50,531 nucleotides of DNA from CAYFQB01 sp964345225 (GCA_964345225.1 CAYFQB010000072.1:1-50531), one strand, 5' to 3'; positions 14,962 through 23,406 are shown, counted from the first letter of the stretch. The notes: generated by a model from the letters alone, not told the origin. Made by a program: numbers and translations.

Positions 14962-17469
14962 TCATCTAATCTCCTCTGCCTCACTTCTAATCTCCTTAAG
15001 CCAGGAGCCTATATCTTTATAACTAACACCCTTCCTGGATAACAATTCCCTTCTGATTTCTGAATGGACATCTTTATAATTTCTATATCTGCGGTTTTTA
15101 AATTGTATCTGCAATATCATGAATTGATCTCCAGTGGAGAATATATTGCTTGTTTCACCAATTTTAAGATCCTTTACCTTTTCCTTTACCCAGTTTGGCA
15201 GTCTGTCATATCTGATCTTTTTCAAGTCTGTTACTTTATACATTGACTTATGAATATCACCTAATGACTTCCCGCTATTAGCTTCTTCCCGACATTCAAT
15301 TGCAAACAGACCTTTTTCTAACTCATCATTACTAGTATACTTTATACTCAATGCTTCAACAAATTTTTCACCTTCACTGATCAGGTATTTATCTTTGTTT
15401 GCTTCATAGTAATCCAATATCTCATTCTCTTTGATAACACGCTGTGAAATTCTTATTTTGATATAGCCATCTATCGCTAAATACTTGGCTAAATATTCCT
15501 CTTCCCTCTTATTAAGCAGATACTTTTTAACATTTGAATTGATTATATTTTTCTCTACTTCAATCCCCTTATCACCGGCTTTTTTAAATAATACCTGTTC
15601 TATAATAAAATCCTCATATGCATTACCGCTTCTCCAGACAACGGGTTCAAGATTCATTTTTGATATCACTTTTGATGAATATATATTCTCTTCAATAATC
15701 TGTAACATGGTATATTTTTCTTTGCCTATCCTTACAACCGGAACATCATATTGTTTTCTCAGAATTTTTAATGATTGTAATTCAACATCTTTTTCTTTCA
15801 TTACAATATTTTCATCATACGATTTCATCAGCTTTTCATGTTCTAATTTAAGACTTTCTAAAGCTTCATTATTGGCCCTGATTAATTCTTCTTTATCTTC
15901 AACGCTCTTGTTAAGCTTCTTCAATCTTTCCTCGTCTTCTTTTATTTTTGATTCATATACTGCCTTTTCATCTGAAAGCTTCTGTATTAAGTCTCCAGCC
16001 TTTGAGAGTTTTTCCTCGCTTTCGTTAATCTGACCTTTCAACTCAATGTTATCTTTATTAAGATATTCAATATATGCAGCAACCTCTCTCCAGTCTTTCT
16101 GATCTACCGTCAGCTTTGACTCCAGTTCCTGAATCTCCTTATTTTTTGCCTCTATTTCCTTAATATGTTCCTGCATTTCCTCATTTTCATATTTAAGCTT
16201 TTCCAGCTCTACTTCTAACCGTTTAATTTCAGTATTGGAATTTTTTTCAAGTTCTGACCTGGATTCATTCATAGCGTTCAGTTCATTCATCAAACTCACT
16301 TTTTCGGTCTCACATTCAGCAGCTTTAGCGGCACTTTGTTGTTCCTTCTTTAATTCTTCCTCGAGTATCTCATTCTCTTTTGATAATTTTTCCATCCTCT
16401 CTTCTGTATCATGACTTTCTGCCACACTCTTCTTATCAATCTCTTTTATCCTGTCTTCGATCACGGATATGGACTTTTCAGCTTCAGACAACCTTTTGTC
16501 CTTATTCTTTAACTTATTCTCCGGAACAATGCGCTCATCTTTAAGCTGTTTTACATATTCATCTAAATTTTCCCAGTCTTTCTGATCTTTCTGAATCCTC
16601 TCCAGGACTAGATTTAACTCGGCCTCCCTCTGCTCAAGCGCCCTAAGCTTTCCCAGTGCATCCTCTTTTTCACTTATAAGAACATCGTGATTTTCAGCAT
16701 CCTCTTCTTTTTCGGCAAGAAGCGTTTTTATCTTTTCTTCACTTTCCTTTAACCTCAGATCAAGTAACTTCTTTTCATCCTTTAATTTGCTGTATTCCTT
16801 TTCCATAGTTTCAAATCCGGCAATCCTCATTGAAAGCTCATTGTATTTCCCCTTCTCCTCCTCTATTATCTTTTCGAGAGCATCCCTGTCATTTTTAGCC
16901 TTTGCTAATTCTTTTTCATCAAGCTGATTTCTTTTAAGGAGTTCATACAACTGTTTTTCCAGATTCTTATTTTCTTCCTCAACTTCTCTTAGTTTTTGTT
17001 CGTATTCTGCTGAATCTATATCAATTAGCCTTACTTTCTCTTCTTTTACAACCTCCTTTGCGATTTCCTTCTTTACCGCAGCAGACTGTTCTATCTTTTT
17101 GATATTTTCAATTTCTTTCTCAACAAAACCTTTTAAAGGGCTTTCAGGAAATAGTTCTCCTATACTCGAGAAGATCTTTTTTGCCTCGACAGCCCTTTTT
17201 AGCTGAATCAATGATTTTGCCTTCCAGAATAATACCGAATCCAGCGCAGAACTGTCGGGATATTCCTTGAGAAATAAATCAAAAAGCTCGAGGGCTTTAT
17301 CAGGCTGATAAGACTGATAATATTCTATTGCCTTCTCAAATAACTCGTCCTCCCTTAAGACTGCATCTGACTCAATACAATTAAATAAAAAGACTACAGT
17401 CACTAAAAAAGCAAATATTACGGTTGTATTATTTTTATTGAAGATTTTTCCCACAACGATTTCATCCAT
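14962..17469 (-). CDS. Fusion of TPR, long coiled coil and PpiC/SurA-like domain
   Basis: An 835-residue exported protein. Residues about 15-35 form a signal or anchor segment; about 40-130 are TPR-like (YbgF-type: AIEYYQSYQPDKALELFDLFLKEYPDSS). Residues about 145-590 are an extended Glu/Lys-rich coiled coil. The C-terminal 240 residues resemble SurA/PpiC: an N-terminal helical chaperone part, VKENEILDYYEANKDKYL, and a parvulin-like end (LPNWVKEKVKDLKIGETSNIFSTGDQFMILQI). The start overlaps the SurA-like gene by 52 bases; a GTG at codon 6 is an alternative start. The arrangement suggests a long periplasmic rod with a chaperone head. It is in the same operon as its paralogous neighbour and could work with it in outer-membrane protein or filament assembly. 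Confidence 0.78.
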   Translation of the reverse strand: MDEIVVGKIFNKNNTTVIFAFLVTVVFLFNCIESDAVLREDELFEKAIEYYQSYQPDKALELFDLFLKEYPDSSALDSVLFWKAKSLIQLKRAVEAKKIFSSIGELFPESPLKGFVEKEIENIKKIEQSAAVKKEIAKEVVKEEKVRLIDIDSAEYEQKLREVEEENKNLEKQLYELLKRNQLDEKELAKAKNDRDALEKIIEEEKGKYNELSMRIAGFETMEKEYSKLKDEKKLLDLRLKESEEKIKTLLAEKEEDAENHDVLISEKEDALGKLRALEQREAELNLVLERIQKDQKDWENLDEYVKQLKDERIVPENKLKNKDKRLSEAEKSISVIEDRIKEIDKKSVAESHDTEERMEKLSKENEILEEELKKEQQSAAKAAECETEKVSLMNELNAMNESRSELEKNSNTEIKRLEVELEKLKYENEEMQEHIKEIEAKNKEIQELESKLTVDQKDWREVAAYIEYLNKDNIELKGQINESEEKLSKAGDLIQKLSDEKAVYESKIKEDEERLKKLNKSVEDKEELIRANNEALESLKLEHEKLMKSYDENIVMKEKDVELQSLKILRKQYDVPVVRIGKEKYTMLQIIEENIYSSKVISKMNLEPVVWRSGNAYEDFIIEQVLFKKAGDKGIEVEKNIINSNVKKYLLNKREEEYLAKYLAIDGYIKIRISQRVIKENEILDYYEANKDKYLISEGEKFVEALSIKYTSNDELEKGLFAIECREEANSGKSLGDIHKSMYKVTDLKKIRYDRLPNWVKEKVKDLKIGETSNIFSTGDQFMILQIQFKNRRYRNYKDVHSEIRRELLSRKGVSYKDIGSWLKEIRSEAEEIR

Positions 17470-18365
17470 TCATTAAATTTTTCTTTTTTCTTCTTTTCAA
17501 ACAGTATTAAATAAATCTGGCCTTTAACTTTCTCTATCGACGCGTATTCTCCTTTCTTCCTTTTTATGAGTTTTAAAATATAGACGCCATCTTTCGTCCA
17601 CACCGGACTACTTATTTCACCCTCCTCCATTTCTGATATCTTTCGTTCAAGAGAAGGGATTAATCCGCCTTTCTCAAATTCGCCAAGCATGCCGAACTGG
17701 CTCTTAAGCGAGTCATCAGAGTAAAGTTCAACCATTTTATCAAAAAGCTCTCCACTTTTTATCTCTGAATATATCTTTAATGACTTCATTTTTAAGTAGG
17801 TAATTTCGGTAAGAGACGGGTTATCGCTGAGCTTTAGGAATATAGCCTTTATCTTTATCTTCTCAGGTTTCTCTGAAAAAAGATTAATATTATTTTTATA
17901 AAAGTCTGATATGTCATCATCAGTTATAAATACCTTTGAATCTACTTCTCTATCAACAAGCTTGATTGAAATAATGCTATCTTTTAAAAATTCCTTATAA
18001 TCACTGAGACTGAATCCTTTTTCATTAAGAGCTCTCTCGAACTCCTCTTCGGTCAGATTACTCTGTTTTATGAAATCTTTTAAACTCTGTTCTATCTCTC
18101 TTTCCGAGGCATCTATGCCTTTCCTTTTTGCCTCCTCGAGGATAATCTTATCCTCTATTAAACTCTTTAGAATCTTTTCATCTACAGTTTCGATGTCTTC
18201 TACATTATCTATTTTAGCAACAAACCTTTTATAATCTAACAGCGTTATAATCTCCTCATTTACAGTGGCCAGAATTCTGTCCACAGTACGCGCCAATGGA
18301 TCCCCGGTATAAATTAAGATAAAAAAGAATATTAAAATTTTCGCAAGAGAGCTTCTCAATAGCAC
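17418..18365 (-). CDS. SurA-like periplasmic chaperone with one parvulin domain
   Basis: A 315-residue protein with a GTG start and signal peptide (about 1-25, ILIFFFILIYTGDPLA). The SurA N-terminal chaperone region is clear: RTVDRILATVNEEIITLLDY and LIEDKIILEEAKRKGI. A single parvulin-like domain occupies about 160-270 with FGMLGEFEKGGLIPSLERKISEMEEGEISSPVWT, DGVYILKL. Escherichia coli SurA has two parvulin domains; this one has one. It is expected to escort outer-membrane or exported proteins in the periplasm. It heads the envelope cluster and overlaps the coiled-coil/PPIase gene by 52 bases. A palindromic element (18389-18500) separates it from the DNA glycosylase gene upstream. Confidence 0.88.
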   Translation of the reverse strand: MLLRSSLAKILIFFFILIYTGDPLARTVDRILATVNEEIITLLDYKRFVAKIDNVEDIETVDEKILKSLIEDKIILEEAKRKGIDASEREIEQSLKDFIKQSNLTEEEFERALNEKGFSLSDYKEFLKDSIISIKLVDREVDSKVFITDDDISDFYKNNINLFSEKPEKIKIKAIFLKLSDNPSLTEITYLKMKSLKIYSEIKSGELFDKMVELYSDDSLKSQFGMLGEFEKGGLIPSLERKISEMEEGEISSPVWTKDGVYILKLIKRKKGEYASIEKVKGQIYLILFEKKKKEKFNEWMKSLWEKSSIKIIQP

Positions 18366-18388
18366 ACCACGTAAAAAGTCATGCTTTA

Positions 18389-18500
18389 TACCCCGTCCTC
18401 TTTAAGGAATTAACATTTTTATTTACTTTGTTAGATAGTAAAGATCTAACGGATTTTATAGCATCTCCGCCATAAATGGCAGAACTTTCTTTACGGGGTA
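18389..18500. repeat. Palindromic intergenic element with ACCCCGT ends
   Basis: TACCCCGT at 18389-18396 is the reverse complement of ACGGGGTA at 18493-18500. Between them lie nested hairpins: GTTAGAT/ATCTAAC near 18430-18450 and GCCAT-AA-ATGGC at 18471-18482. It fills the gap between the glycosylase stop and the SurA-like start. It resembles the element at 46414-46452 and the hairpin at 55-72. Confidence 0.65.
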
Positions 18501-18508
18501 AACTAATC

Positions 18509-19180
18509 CTAATATTTAATTCTTTCCATAACCTTCTGTGCATCAGCCCATGTCTTCCATTTATCTTTTGGGTTACGCAAAAGATATGAAGGATGGAAAG
18601 TTGGCATAACGGGAATATCCATATATTCAAAGAAATTTCCTCTGGCTGAGGTTATTTTCAGTTCAGTATTGCGCATAATTGACTGTAATGCAATTCTGCC
18701 AAGTGTAATAATTATTTCGGGCTTGATTATTTCTATCTGTTTCTCGATAAAACCCCTGCATGTTTCGATCTCGTCTGCTTCAGGATCCCTGTTCATAGGA
18801 GGTCTGCATTTGATGATATTTGCAATGTAAACATCACTTCTCTTTAAGCCCATCTTTTCAATAAGTCTTGTAAGAACCATGCCGGCATCACCTACAAAAG
18901 GTATACCCTGGATATCCTCCTCTTTACCTGGAGCCTCACCAATAAACATGAGTTTTGCATTGTGGCTTCCTTCTCCAAATACTATATTCTTTCTAAATTT
19001 CGATAATTTGCATCTCGTGCAGTTGCCTATTTCTTCTCTAAGGCTATTCAAAAGAACATCTTTATCGGCAAAAAGGTTAACTTTTTCCAGAGCAACAGGA
19101 ATGTTATCAAACCCCAGGATCTTATAATACTGGAGTACAGTTTTTAAATCTTCAATTATATCTTTATGTCTATTTTTCAT
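18509..19180 (-). CDS. Family-4 uracil-DNA glycosylase ([4Fe-4S])
   Basis: A 223-residue base-excision repair enzyme that removes uracil from DNA. Four cysteines that would hold the iron-sulfur cluster are visible: C54 and C57 (CTRC), C125 (IIKCRPP) and C141 (ETCRGF). The catalytic motif GEAPGKEEDIQGIPFVGDAG is at 81-100 and the HPSYLLRN motif at 196-203. About 45 residues precede the core domain, longer than minimal family members, as in many clostridial and deltaproteobacterial versions. It follows NAD kinase after 25 bases. Family-4 enzymes are common in thermophiles and anaerobes. Confidence 0.95.
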   Translation of the reverse strand: MKNRHKDIIEDLKTVLQYYKILGFDNIPVALEKVNLFADKDVLLNSLREEIGNCTRCKLSKFRKNIVFGEGSHNAKLMFIGEAPGKEEDIQGIPFVGDAGMVLTRLIEKMGLKRSDVYIANIIKCRPPMNRDPEADEIETCRGFIEKQIEIIKPEIIITLGRIALQSIMRNTELKITSARGNFFEYMDIPVMPTFHPSYLLRNPKDKWKTWADAQKVMERIKY

Positions 19181-19205
19181 GGATACTGTCAGGATTTAAT
19201 ATATC

Positions 19206-20057
19206 TTAACGTTCTCCCCACTTTAGCTTTGTCCTTAATATACCAAAATAATCACGTTCAAAAGGAATCAGCAGTCTTGTCTTGTAATCTGCCTTGTTAA
19301 TTTCTATAACATCATCCATTCTTATGGGGAAATCCTTCTGTCCGTCGAGCGTCACAAAAACATCTTCGCTAAGAGATTTGAGGACTACCTCAATCTTAAA
19401 ATCATTCGGCACTACTATTGGTCTGTTGGTCAAAGTATGGGAACATATCGGGGTTATAATAATACTGTCTAGAGTGGGATAAAGTATCGGGCCACCTGCA
19501 GAAAGAGAGTATGCTGTAGAGCCTGTTGGAGTAGAAATTATCAGGCCATCAGCCTTGAAAGTAGTTACATAAGTATTATTGATATAAGCCTCGAGATCTA
19601 TAATCCTGGCAAGAGCACCCTTGGTAATCACAATATCGTTAAGAACCGTATATTCTGCTACCTTTTCACCATCCCTGATATTCTTAGCGGTCAGCATTAA
19701 ACGTTCCTCAATAATGCAATCTCCTGAGAGCATCTTTTCAATAGCTTCGTATATTTCATCCCTGTTTACCTCTGTTATAAAACCCATACTCCCCAGATTT
19801 ATTCCGAGTATCGGAATGCCCTTACCAGCTACAAGTCTGCTAACATTAAGCATTGTTCCATCACCGCCAAAGACAATGACCACATCTGCCATCAAAGGTA
19901 TTTCAGTCCTCAAGAAACCCTTTAAATTAATTTTTGTAGCAGTCTCCATATCCAGGTATACCTCACAGCCTTTCTGCTTTAGCCATGGCAGAAGATCTTT
20001 CAGTATCTCTTGCGGCTCGTCTCTCTCAAGCTTGCAGATTATTCCAATCTTTTTCAT
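19206..20057 (-). CDS. nadK: NAD kinase
   Basis: A 283-residue enzyme that phosphorylates NAD to NADP. Signature motifs are GGDGT at 64-68 with D66, a LNDI segment where NE/D is expected near 145, and TPTGSTAYSLSAGGPIL near 185-201. Length fits the family. A GAGGG ribosome binding site precedes the ATG, which lies 32 bases inside the end of tsaE, so translation is probably coupled. Confidence 0.97.
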   Translation of the reverse strand: MKKIGIICKLERDEPQEILKDLLPWLKQKGCEVYLDMETATKINLKGFLRTEIPLMADVVIVFGGDGTMLNVSRLVAGKGIPILGINLGSMGFITEVNRDEIYEAIEKMLSGDCIIEERLMLTAKNIRDGEKVAEYTVLNDIVITKGALARIIDLEAYINNTYVTTFKADGLIISTPTGSTAYSLSAGGPILYPTLDSIIITPICSHTLTNRPIVVPNDFKIEVVLKSLSEDVFVTLDGQKDFPIRMDDVIEINKADYKTRLLIPFERDYFGILRTKLKWGER

Positions 20058-20472
20058 CTATTCCCTCGATAGTTATTTCTCTCTGGTCCCTATCCTTGGG
20101 CTCTATTGCTACCTTTATTATATGTCCGGTCAGACCATCTTCAGCCTTTTCAGCCCATTCTATAACTGATACCGAATCATCTCTGATATATTCCCATATG
20201 CCGGTATTATCCAGGTCATTGCCCTTCTCTACCCTGTACAGATCTATATGGAAAAAAGGCGGGTCACTCTGATATTCAGTAATTATAGTAAAACTGGCAC
20301 TTGTGATATCACTTCTGCTAATGCCAAATGCAGAAGCAATTCCTTTCACCATTGTAGTCTTACCTGATCCCAGTTCTCCATACAATCCTGCCACATCTCC
20401 AGCCTTTAAAATCTTCCCCAATTTAAAACCTATATTTTCAGTATCATCAGGACTGTTGCTTATTAATTTCAC
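20026..20472 (-). CDS. tsaE: tRNA threonylcarbamoyladenosine biosynthesis ATPase TsaE
   Basis: A 148-residue P-loop ATPase that works with TsaB and TsaD in making the t6A modification of tRNA. The Walker A motif GELGSGKTT is at 32-40, SASFTI and FFHIDLYRV follow in the family pattern, and VIEWAEK is the usual C-terminal signature. Start is GTG, overlapping the CBS gene end by 26 bases. The usual TsaB is not in this window; the pairing with nadK is the notable context. Confidence 0.95.
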   Translation of the reverse strand: MKLISNSPDDTENIGFKLGKILKAGDVAGLYGELGSGKTTMVKGIASAFGISRSDITSASFTIITEYQSDPPFFHIDLYRVEKGNDLDNTGIWEYIRDDSVSVIEWAEKAEDGLTGHIIKVAIEPKDRDQREITIEGIDEKDWNNLQA

Positions 20473-20917
20473 TCATAATTCCCTTGATAATATCTATTTT
20501 CCCAATAATACCAACAATCTTCTCATCACTCAAAACCGGCAAAAGATGAACCCTTTTCTCTGATATTATTGTTGCGATATCCTGCAAAGGAGTTTCAGGA
20601 TTAACGGTTATGACATTTTTTGTACATATCTCCTTTACGGTAGATGCAGATATGCGTTTTATCTCATCTTCTACAGACTTAAAACCTTCAAGAGGTATCA
20701 TTGCATCAAACAATCTCAGCATTGTAGGGATATGAAACCGCTTGTTCTGTCTTATCAGATCATTTTCTGTGACAATTCCCACAAGCCTATTATCAGCATC
20801 CAGTACAGGAGCACCGCTTATGCCTTTTTCTATTAAAAGCTTCCCGAGTTCCTCAACAGTTGACTCTGGTGATACAGTTATCACATCTGTTTCCATTATA
20901 TCTTTTGCCTTTAACAT
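20447..20917 (-). CDS. Two-CBS-domain protein
   Basis: A 156-residue cytosolic protein consisting of a tandem CBS pair (about 5-60 and 93-150), opening with AKDIMETDVITVSPESTVEELGKLLIEKGISGAPVLD and repeated as VKEICTKNVITVNPETPLQDIATIISEKRVHLLPVL. CBS pairs bind adenine nucleotides and act as energy sensors. A helical insert of about 30 residues separates the repeats. An AGAGGA ribosome binding site supports the start. It heads the CBS-tsaE-nadK-udg run. The regulated partner is unknown. Confidence 0.92.
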   Translation of the reverse strand: MLKAKDIMETDVITVSPESTVEELGKLLIEKGISGAPVLDADNRLVGIVTENDLIRQNKRFHIPTMLRLFDAMIPLEGFKSVEDEIKRISASTVKEICTKNVITVNPETPLQDIATIISEKRVHLLPVLSDEKIVGIIGKIDIIKGIMSEINKQQS

Positions 20918-20993
20918 CTGATCCTCTTTAATTTTTCTAATGATTTTAACATGTTATAAAGGGAAGTGTGAAGTAAAATTTTAAAAATGCCTG

Positions 20994-21755
20994 TCAGATA
21001 TCGATATTCCTGAATTGCTTAAACAGTATATAGCCTGCCCAGATAAAAGTAATCATCATTAATAAAATGCCTGTTTTATAAGCTATATTAGCAAGTAAGT
21101 GGTCGTACTGGAGCAAACCCAGTTTTCTCAGAATAAATTCCCAGTCATGGTAGTCTGGCACATCTCGGCCCGTAACACCGCCCAAAAGAATCAACCTCAG
21201 ATCCCTTGCATCATTAATATAAGGAGCAAGATCCATAAAACTTTCCCCGAACCACCATAGCGATACTGATGCAGCAAATGTATCACGGGTCTTAACAATA
21301 AATACGATCAAACATATTAGAGGTATTAATAGCTGTAGAAGACTTCCACCAAGTACAGACATAAACTGCCCGAAAGGTCTGAAAATTATATGTCCAGCCT
21401 CGTGGAAAGGAAGGTTAACGAGATGCATAAAACTCATGCCAGTGTAATTACTCTCTATCGAGGCGAGGATAAATTTCCAGCCCCAGATGAAGATAACCAG
21501 AAAAATAAGTACTCTCCCTCCAAAATAAAATGGATTTACTTCTGGCTCAACATAAAGGAAAAAATTTTTGATGAAGGCTATAATACTAAATCCTTCGTTT
21601 TCCTCTTCTATTTCTTTTGTATCCGCAGGCTTAATAGTTACGGTCTTTTCTGAAAGCATCTTTTGATAAACTGAATATTTTTCAAAAACAATCCCACATC
21701 TGGGACACTCCAGGCTCCCCTCATGCTGCTCGAATTTACATTTAGGACATATCAT
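20994..21755 (-). CDS. Zinc-ribbon membrane protein with HEAGH metalloprotease-like motif
   Basis: A 253-residue protein; the start chosen has GAGG six bases upstream, while the longer frame to 21803 lacks support. The N terminus is a zinc ribbon (MICPKCKF ... CPRCGIVF, two CxxC pairs at about 3-6 and 17-20). Several membrane segments follow, with HEAGH at about 121-125 within a hydrophobic helix, the metal motif of site-2-protease-like families, and a second conserved-looking segment LGGVTGRDVPDYHDWEFIL near 190-210 with NDARDLR before it. It may be an intramembrane metalloprotease, but the NPDG motif of M50 proteases is not evident, so this is unproven. It follows the small lipoprotein gene after 7 bases. 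Confidence 0.8.
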   Translation of the reverse strand: MICPKCKFEQHEGSLECPRCGIVFEKYSVYQKMLSEKTVTIKPADTKEIEEENEGFSIIAFIKNFFLYVEPEVNPFYFGGRVLIFLVIFIWGWKFILASIESNYTGMSFMHLVNLPFHEAGHIIFRPFGQFMSVLGGSLLQLLIPLICLIVFIVKTRDTFAASVSLWWFGESFMDLAPYINDARDLRLILLGGVTGRDVPDYHDWEFILRKLGLLQYDHLLANIAYKTGILLMMITFIWAGYILFKQFRNIDI

Positions 21756-21762
21756 AATTGCC

Positions 21763-21990
21763 TCAAACCCCGGGTATAAAACCCAGCCACTTCTTGGTAT
21801 CACTAGTAAAGGCCTGTGATCTCAGATCTATGAATTCATCAACTCCCGGGACTCCTTCATGTGGTTTAAAAGAACCTTCAAGGGCATGTTGATAATCAAG
21901 AGAGAGTTCGAGTTTCGTGGCTGCACATGAAAACAGAAAGGCAAATATGAAAAATAAAAAGAACTTTTGCCATATTTTGAATGCTGTCAT
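21763..21990 (-). CDS. Small lipoprotein (75 aa)
   Basis: A 75-residue protein with a basic start, a hydrophobic stretch (FFLFFIFAFLF) and a lipobox-like LFSC at 18-21, so it is probably lipid-anchored at C21. The mature part of about 55 residues is unrecognised and ends FIPGV. The ATG overlaps the stop of the cupin gene (ATGA), implying translational coupling; a longer frame to 22032 exists but would overlap more. It precedes the HEAGH membrane protein, perhaps a partner. Confidence 0.72.
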   Translation of the reverse strand: MTAFKIWQKFFLFFIFAFLFSCAATKLELSLDYQHALEGSFKPHEGVPGVDEFIDLRSQAFTSDTKKWLGFIPGV

Positions 21991-22262
21991 CCAAACCTGT
22001 AATACTTTTTCACATCCATATTTATCTTCCACGTACAGGACATACCTGCAGGAAAAGTAACCAGATCACCTTTGCCGATCTTTACAGGTTCTCCACCATC
22101 AGGAGTAACAATCACATCACCTTCAAGAAAATAGCATGTCTCCTGCTCATCATAGGTCCATGGGAATTCAGATGCTTTCTTGGTCCATATTGACCATTTA
22201 AAAACGCCTAACTTCTTTAATCTATCTTCATCAGGACTATGCTCGATTTTAATATCTTTCAT
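21987..22262 (-). CDS. Cupin (DUF861/EutQ-like)
   Basis: A 91-residue single cupin barrel. Features are WTYDEQETCYFLEGDVIVTPDGGEPVKIGKGDLVTFPAGMSCTWKI, matching the cupin_3 pattern (E.CYFLEG... and FPAGM.C.W). A GGAGG site five bases upstream fixes the ATG at 22262 rather than 22274. Such proteins bind small ligands or metals; the ligand is unknown. Translationally coupled to the lipoprotein gene. Confidence 0.9.
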   Translation of the reverse strand: MKDIKIEHSPDEDRLKKLGVFKWSIWTKKASEFPWTYDEQETCYFLEGDVIVTPDGGEPVKIGKGDLVTFPAGMSCTWKINMDVKKYYRFG

Positions 22263-22358
22263 TTCTGCCTCCAAATAATACTAAAGACAAACTGAATTAT
22301 CGTATAAACAAATGCACCCTGGTTGCATAGATGTAACCAGGATACAAATCAGGTATAG

Positions 22359-22787
22359 TTATCTAATATAGTAGCCTGAAACCCGCCACTTGCCATCCTT
22401 ACATAACTTAGGAGTAACCGTCTCAATAGTTGACTTCTTGTTCTGGAATGACGACTCAAACTGTATAATGACATATTTCCCATCAGGAACACCTGGCATA
22501 GATGTTTCGTATTTCTTTGATTTAAGGCTCCTTGAAATCAGTTTCCCCAGCGGAGTTCTGAATGCATTCATTGATCCCAGCCACTGCTCCTTTGGAACCA
22601 CATTTCTAAAAATTTCTGCAGCCTCATCCCAGCTCTTTCCGTACTCACCATTATCGATTAATTGAAGCCATTGCCTGGCAGAGGCCAAGGCAGCGTTCTC
22701 TTCAGCCTCTCCGGCCTGCGATAATGAACTGAATAAAAAAATGTCCGATAAAGCAAAAATTAAAACGGTTAGGAACTTATTCTTCAT
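22359..22787 (-). CDS. Secreted DUF4019-type protein
   Basis: A 142-residue exported protein with a signal peptide (about 1-25, ending SLSQAGEA). The mature domain matches the DUF4019 pattern: ALASARQWLQLIDNGEYGKSWDEAAEIFRN, VPKEQWLGSMNAFRTPLGKLISRSL, then YVIIQFESSFQNK and a C-terminal DGKWRVSGYYIR. GGAGGGAAA before the ATG decides the start. The function of the family is unknown. It lies 96 bases upstream of the cupin gene and may be co-transcribed with it. Confidence 0.88.
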   Translation of the reverse strand: MKNKFLTVLIFALSDIFLFSSLSQAGEAEENAALASARQWLQLIDNGEYGKSWDEAAEIFRNVVPKEQWLGSMNAFRTPLGKLISRSLKSKKYETSMPGVPDGKYVIIQFESSFQNKKSTIETVTPKLCKDGKWRVSGYYIR

Positions 22788-23089
22788 TTTCCCTCCATTC
22801 AATAAAGTTTAATTTCATAATTTTTACACAGTAAAAAAAGCCCTGCCCTTTTTACGGGATTTTCTTAGAGAAAATTATATTATTTAGTAAACAAAAAATA
22901 AAGATGAAAGTAGGATCAATTTTAACTTCTTTAAATTTTATAACAAAGAGATATAAGAAAAGTATGAATTTATAAATTTTGTAATATTAATCACAGAATT
23001 TTACAGAATTTTATTCAATACTGTTTAGTAATTGTAAAATCATTCATAAAAAAAGGATTTATTTTAATATAATTGCCATTGGAGGTATG
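22788..23089. other. AT-rich intergenic region between divergent genes
   Basis: About 300 bases with no gene. It contains a GC-rich patch (GCCCTGCCCTTTTTACGGG at 22841-22859) flanked by A- and T-runs, and an otherwise very AT-rich sequence. A TATAAT at 23068-23073 could serve the plus-strand small gene. I see no conserved RNA structure. Confidence 0.55.
23068..23073 (+). promoter_or_regulatory. -10 box upstream of small gene
   Basis: TATAAT seven bases before the GGAGG ribosome binding site at 23081-23085. No convincing -35. Unlike the leaderless cases, a ribosome binding site is present here. Confidence 0.35.
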
Positions 23090-23344
23090 ATGAAATCTGT
23101 CAAATTCTGGAGAACGGAAATAAAACAGCTTTCTTTGACTGAAAGAATATTTTTTAGGGATGCTATTCAGACTCTGTTCTCTTGGGAGGTATTAAAAGAG
23201 GAATACTCAGAACTTGACTTAATTATGAGAATACTAAATTCAGAAATAAGGATTATTCAGATTAATCCCTCAGAAGACAAAGCTAACATCGAAAGTGACA
23301 GAATATTGGCGAGAAAGAAAATTTACAATAATTATATTCATTAA
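23090..23344 (+). CDS. Small hypothetical protein (84 aa)
   Basis: An 84-residue, mostly helical, charged protein (MKSVKFWRTEIKQLSLTERIFFRDAIQ) with no membrane segment and no motif I recognise. GGAGG is four bases from the second of two adjacent ATGs, which I take as the start; the first ATG at 23087 is one base from the site. It is a single plus-strand gene between two minus-strand transcripts. Codon usage is similar to its neighbours. Confidence 0.65.
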   Translation: MKSVKFWRTEIKQLSLTERIFFRDAIQTLFSWEVLKEEYSELDLIMRILNSEIRIIQINPSEDKANIESDRILARKKIYNNYIH

Positions 23345-23406
23345 TTAACTCATGAAGAAAGTTTTTACTGCTTTATTTATTTCAATCTAAAAAATGAAAT
23401 AAGGAG

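Noticed and set aside
15485..16033. 182-residue plus-strand frame
   Set aside because: Antisense shadow of the coiled-coil gene; Ser/Leu-rich composition typical of reversed Glu/Lys codons.
10043..18365. Calling the envelope cluster a type IV pilus or type II secretion locus
   Set aside because: No secretin, prepilin, PilB/PilT ATPase or PilM/N/O homologue is present; AMIN and LysM likeness alone is insufficient.
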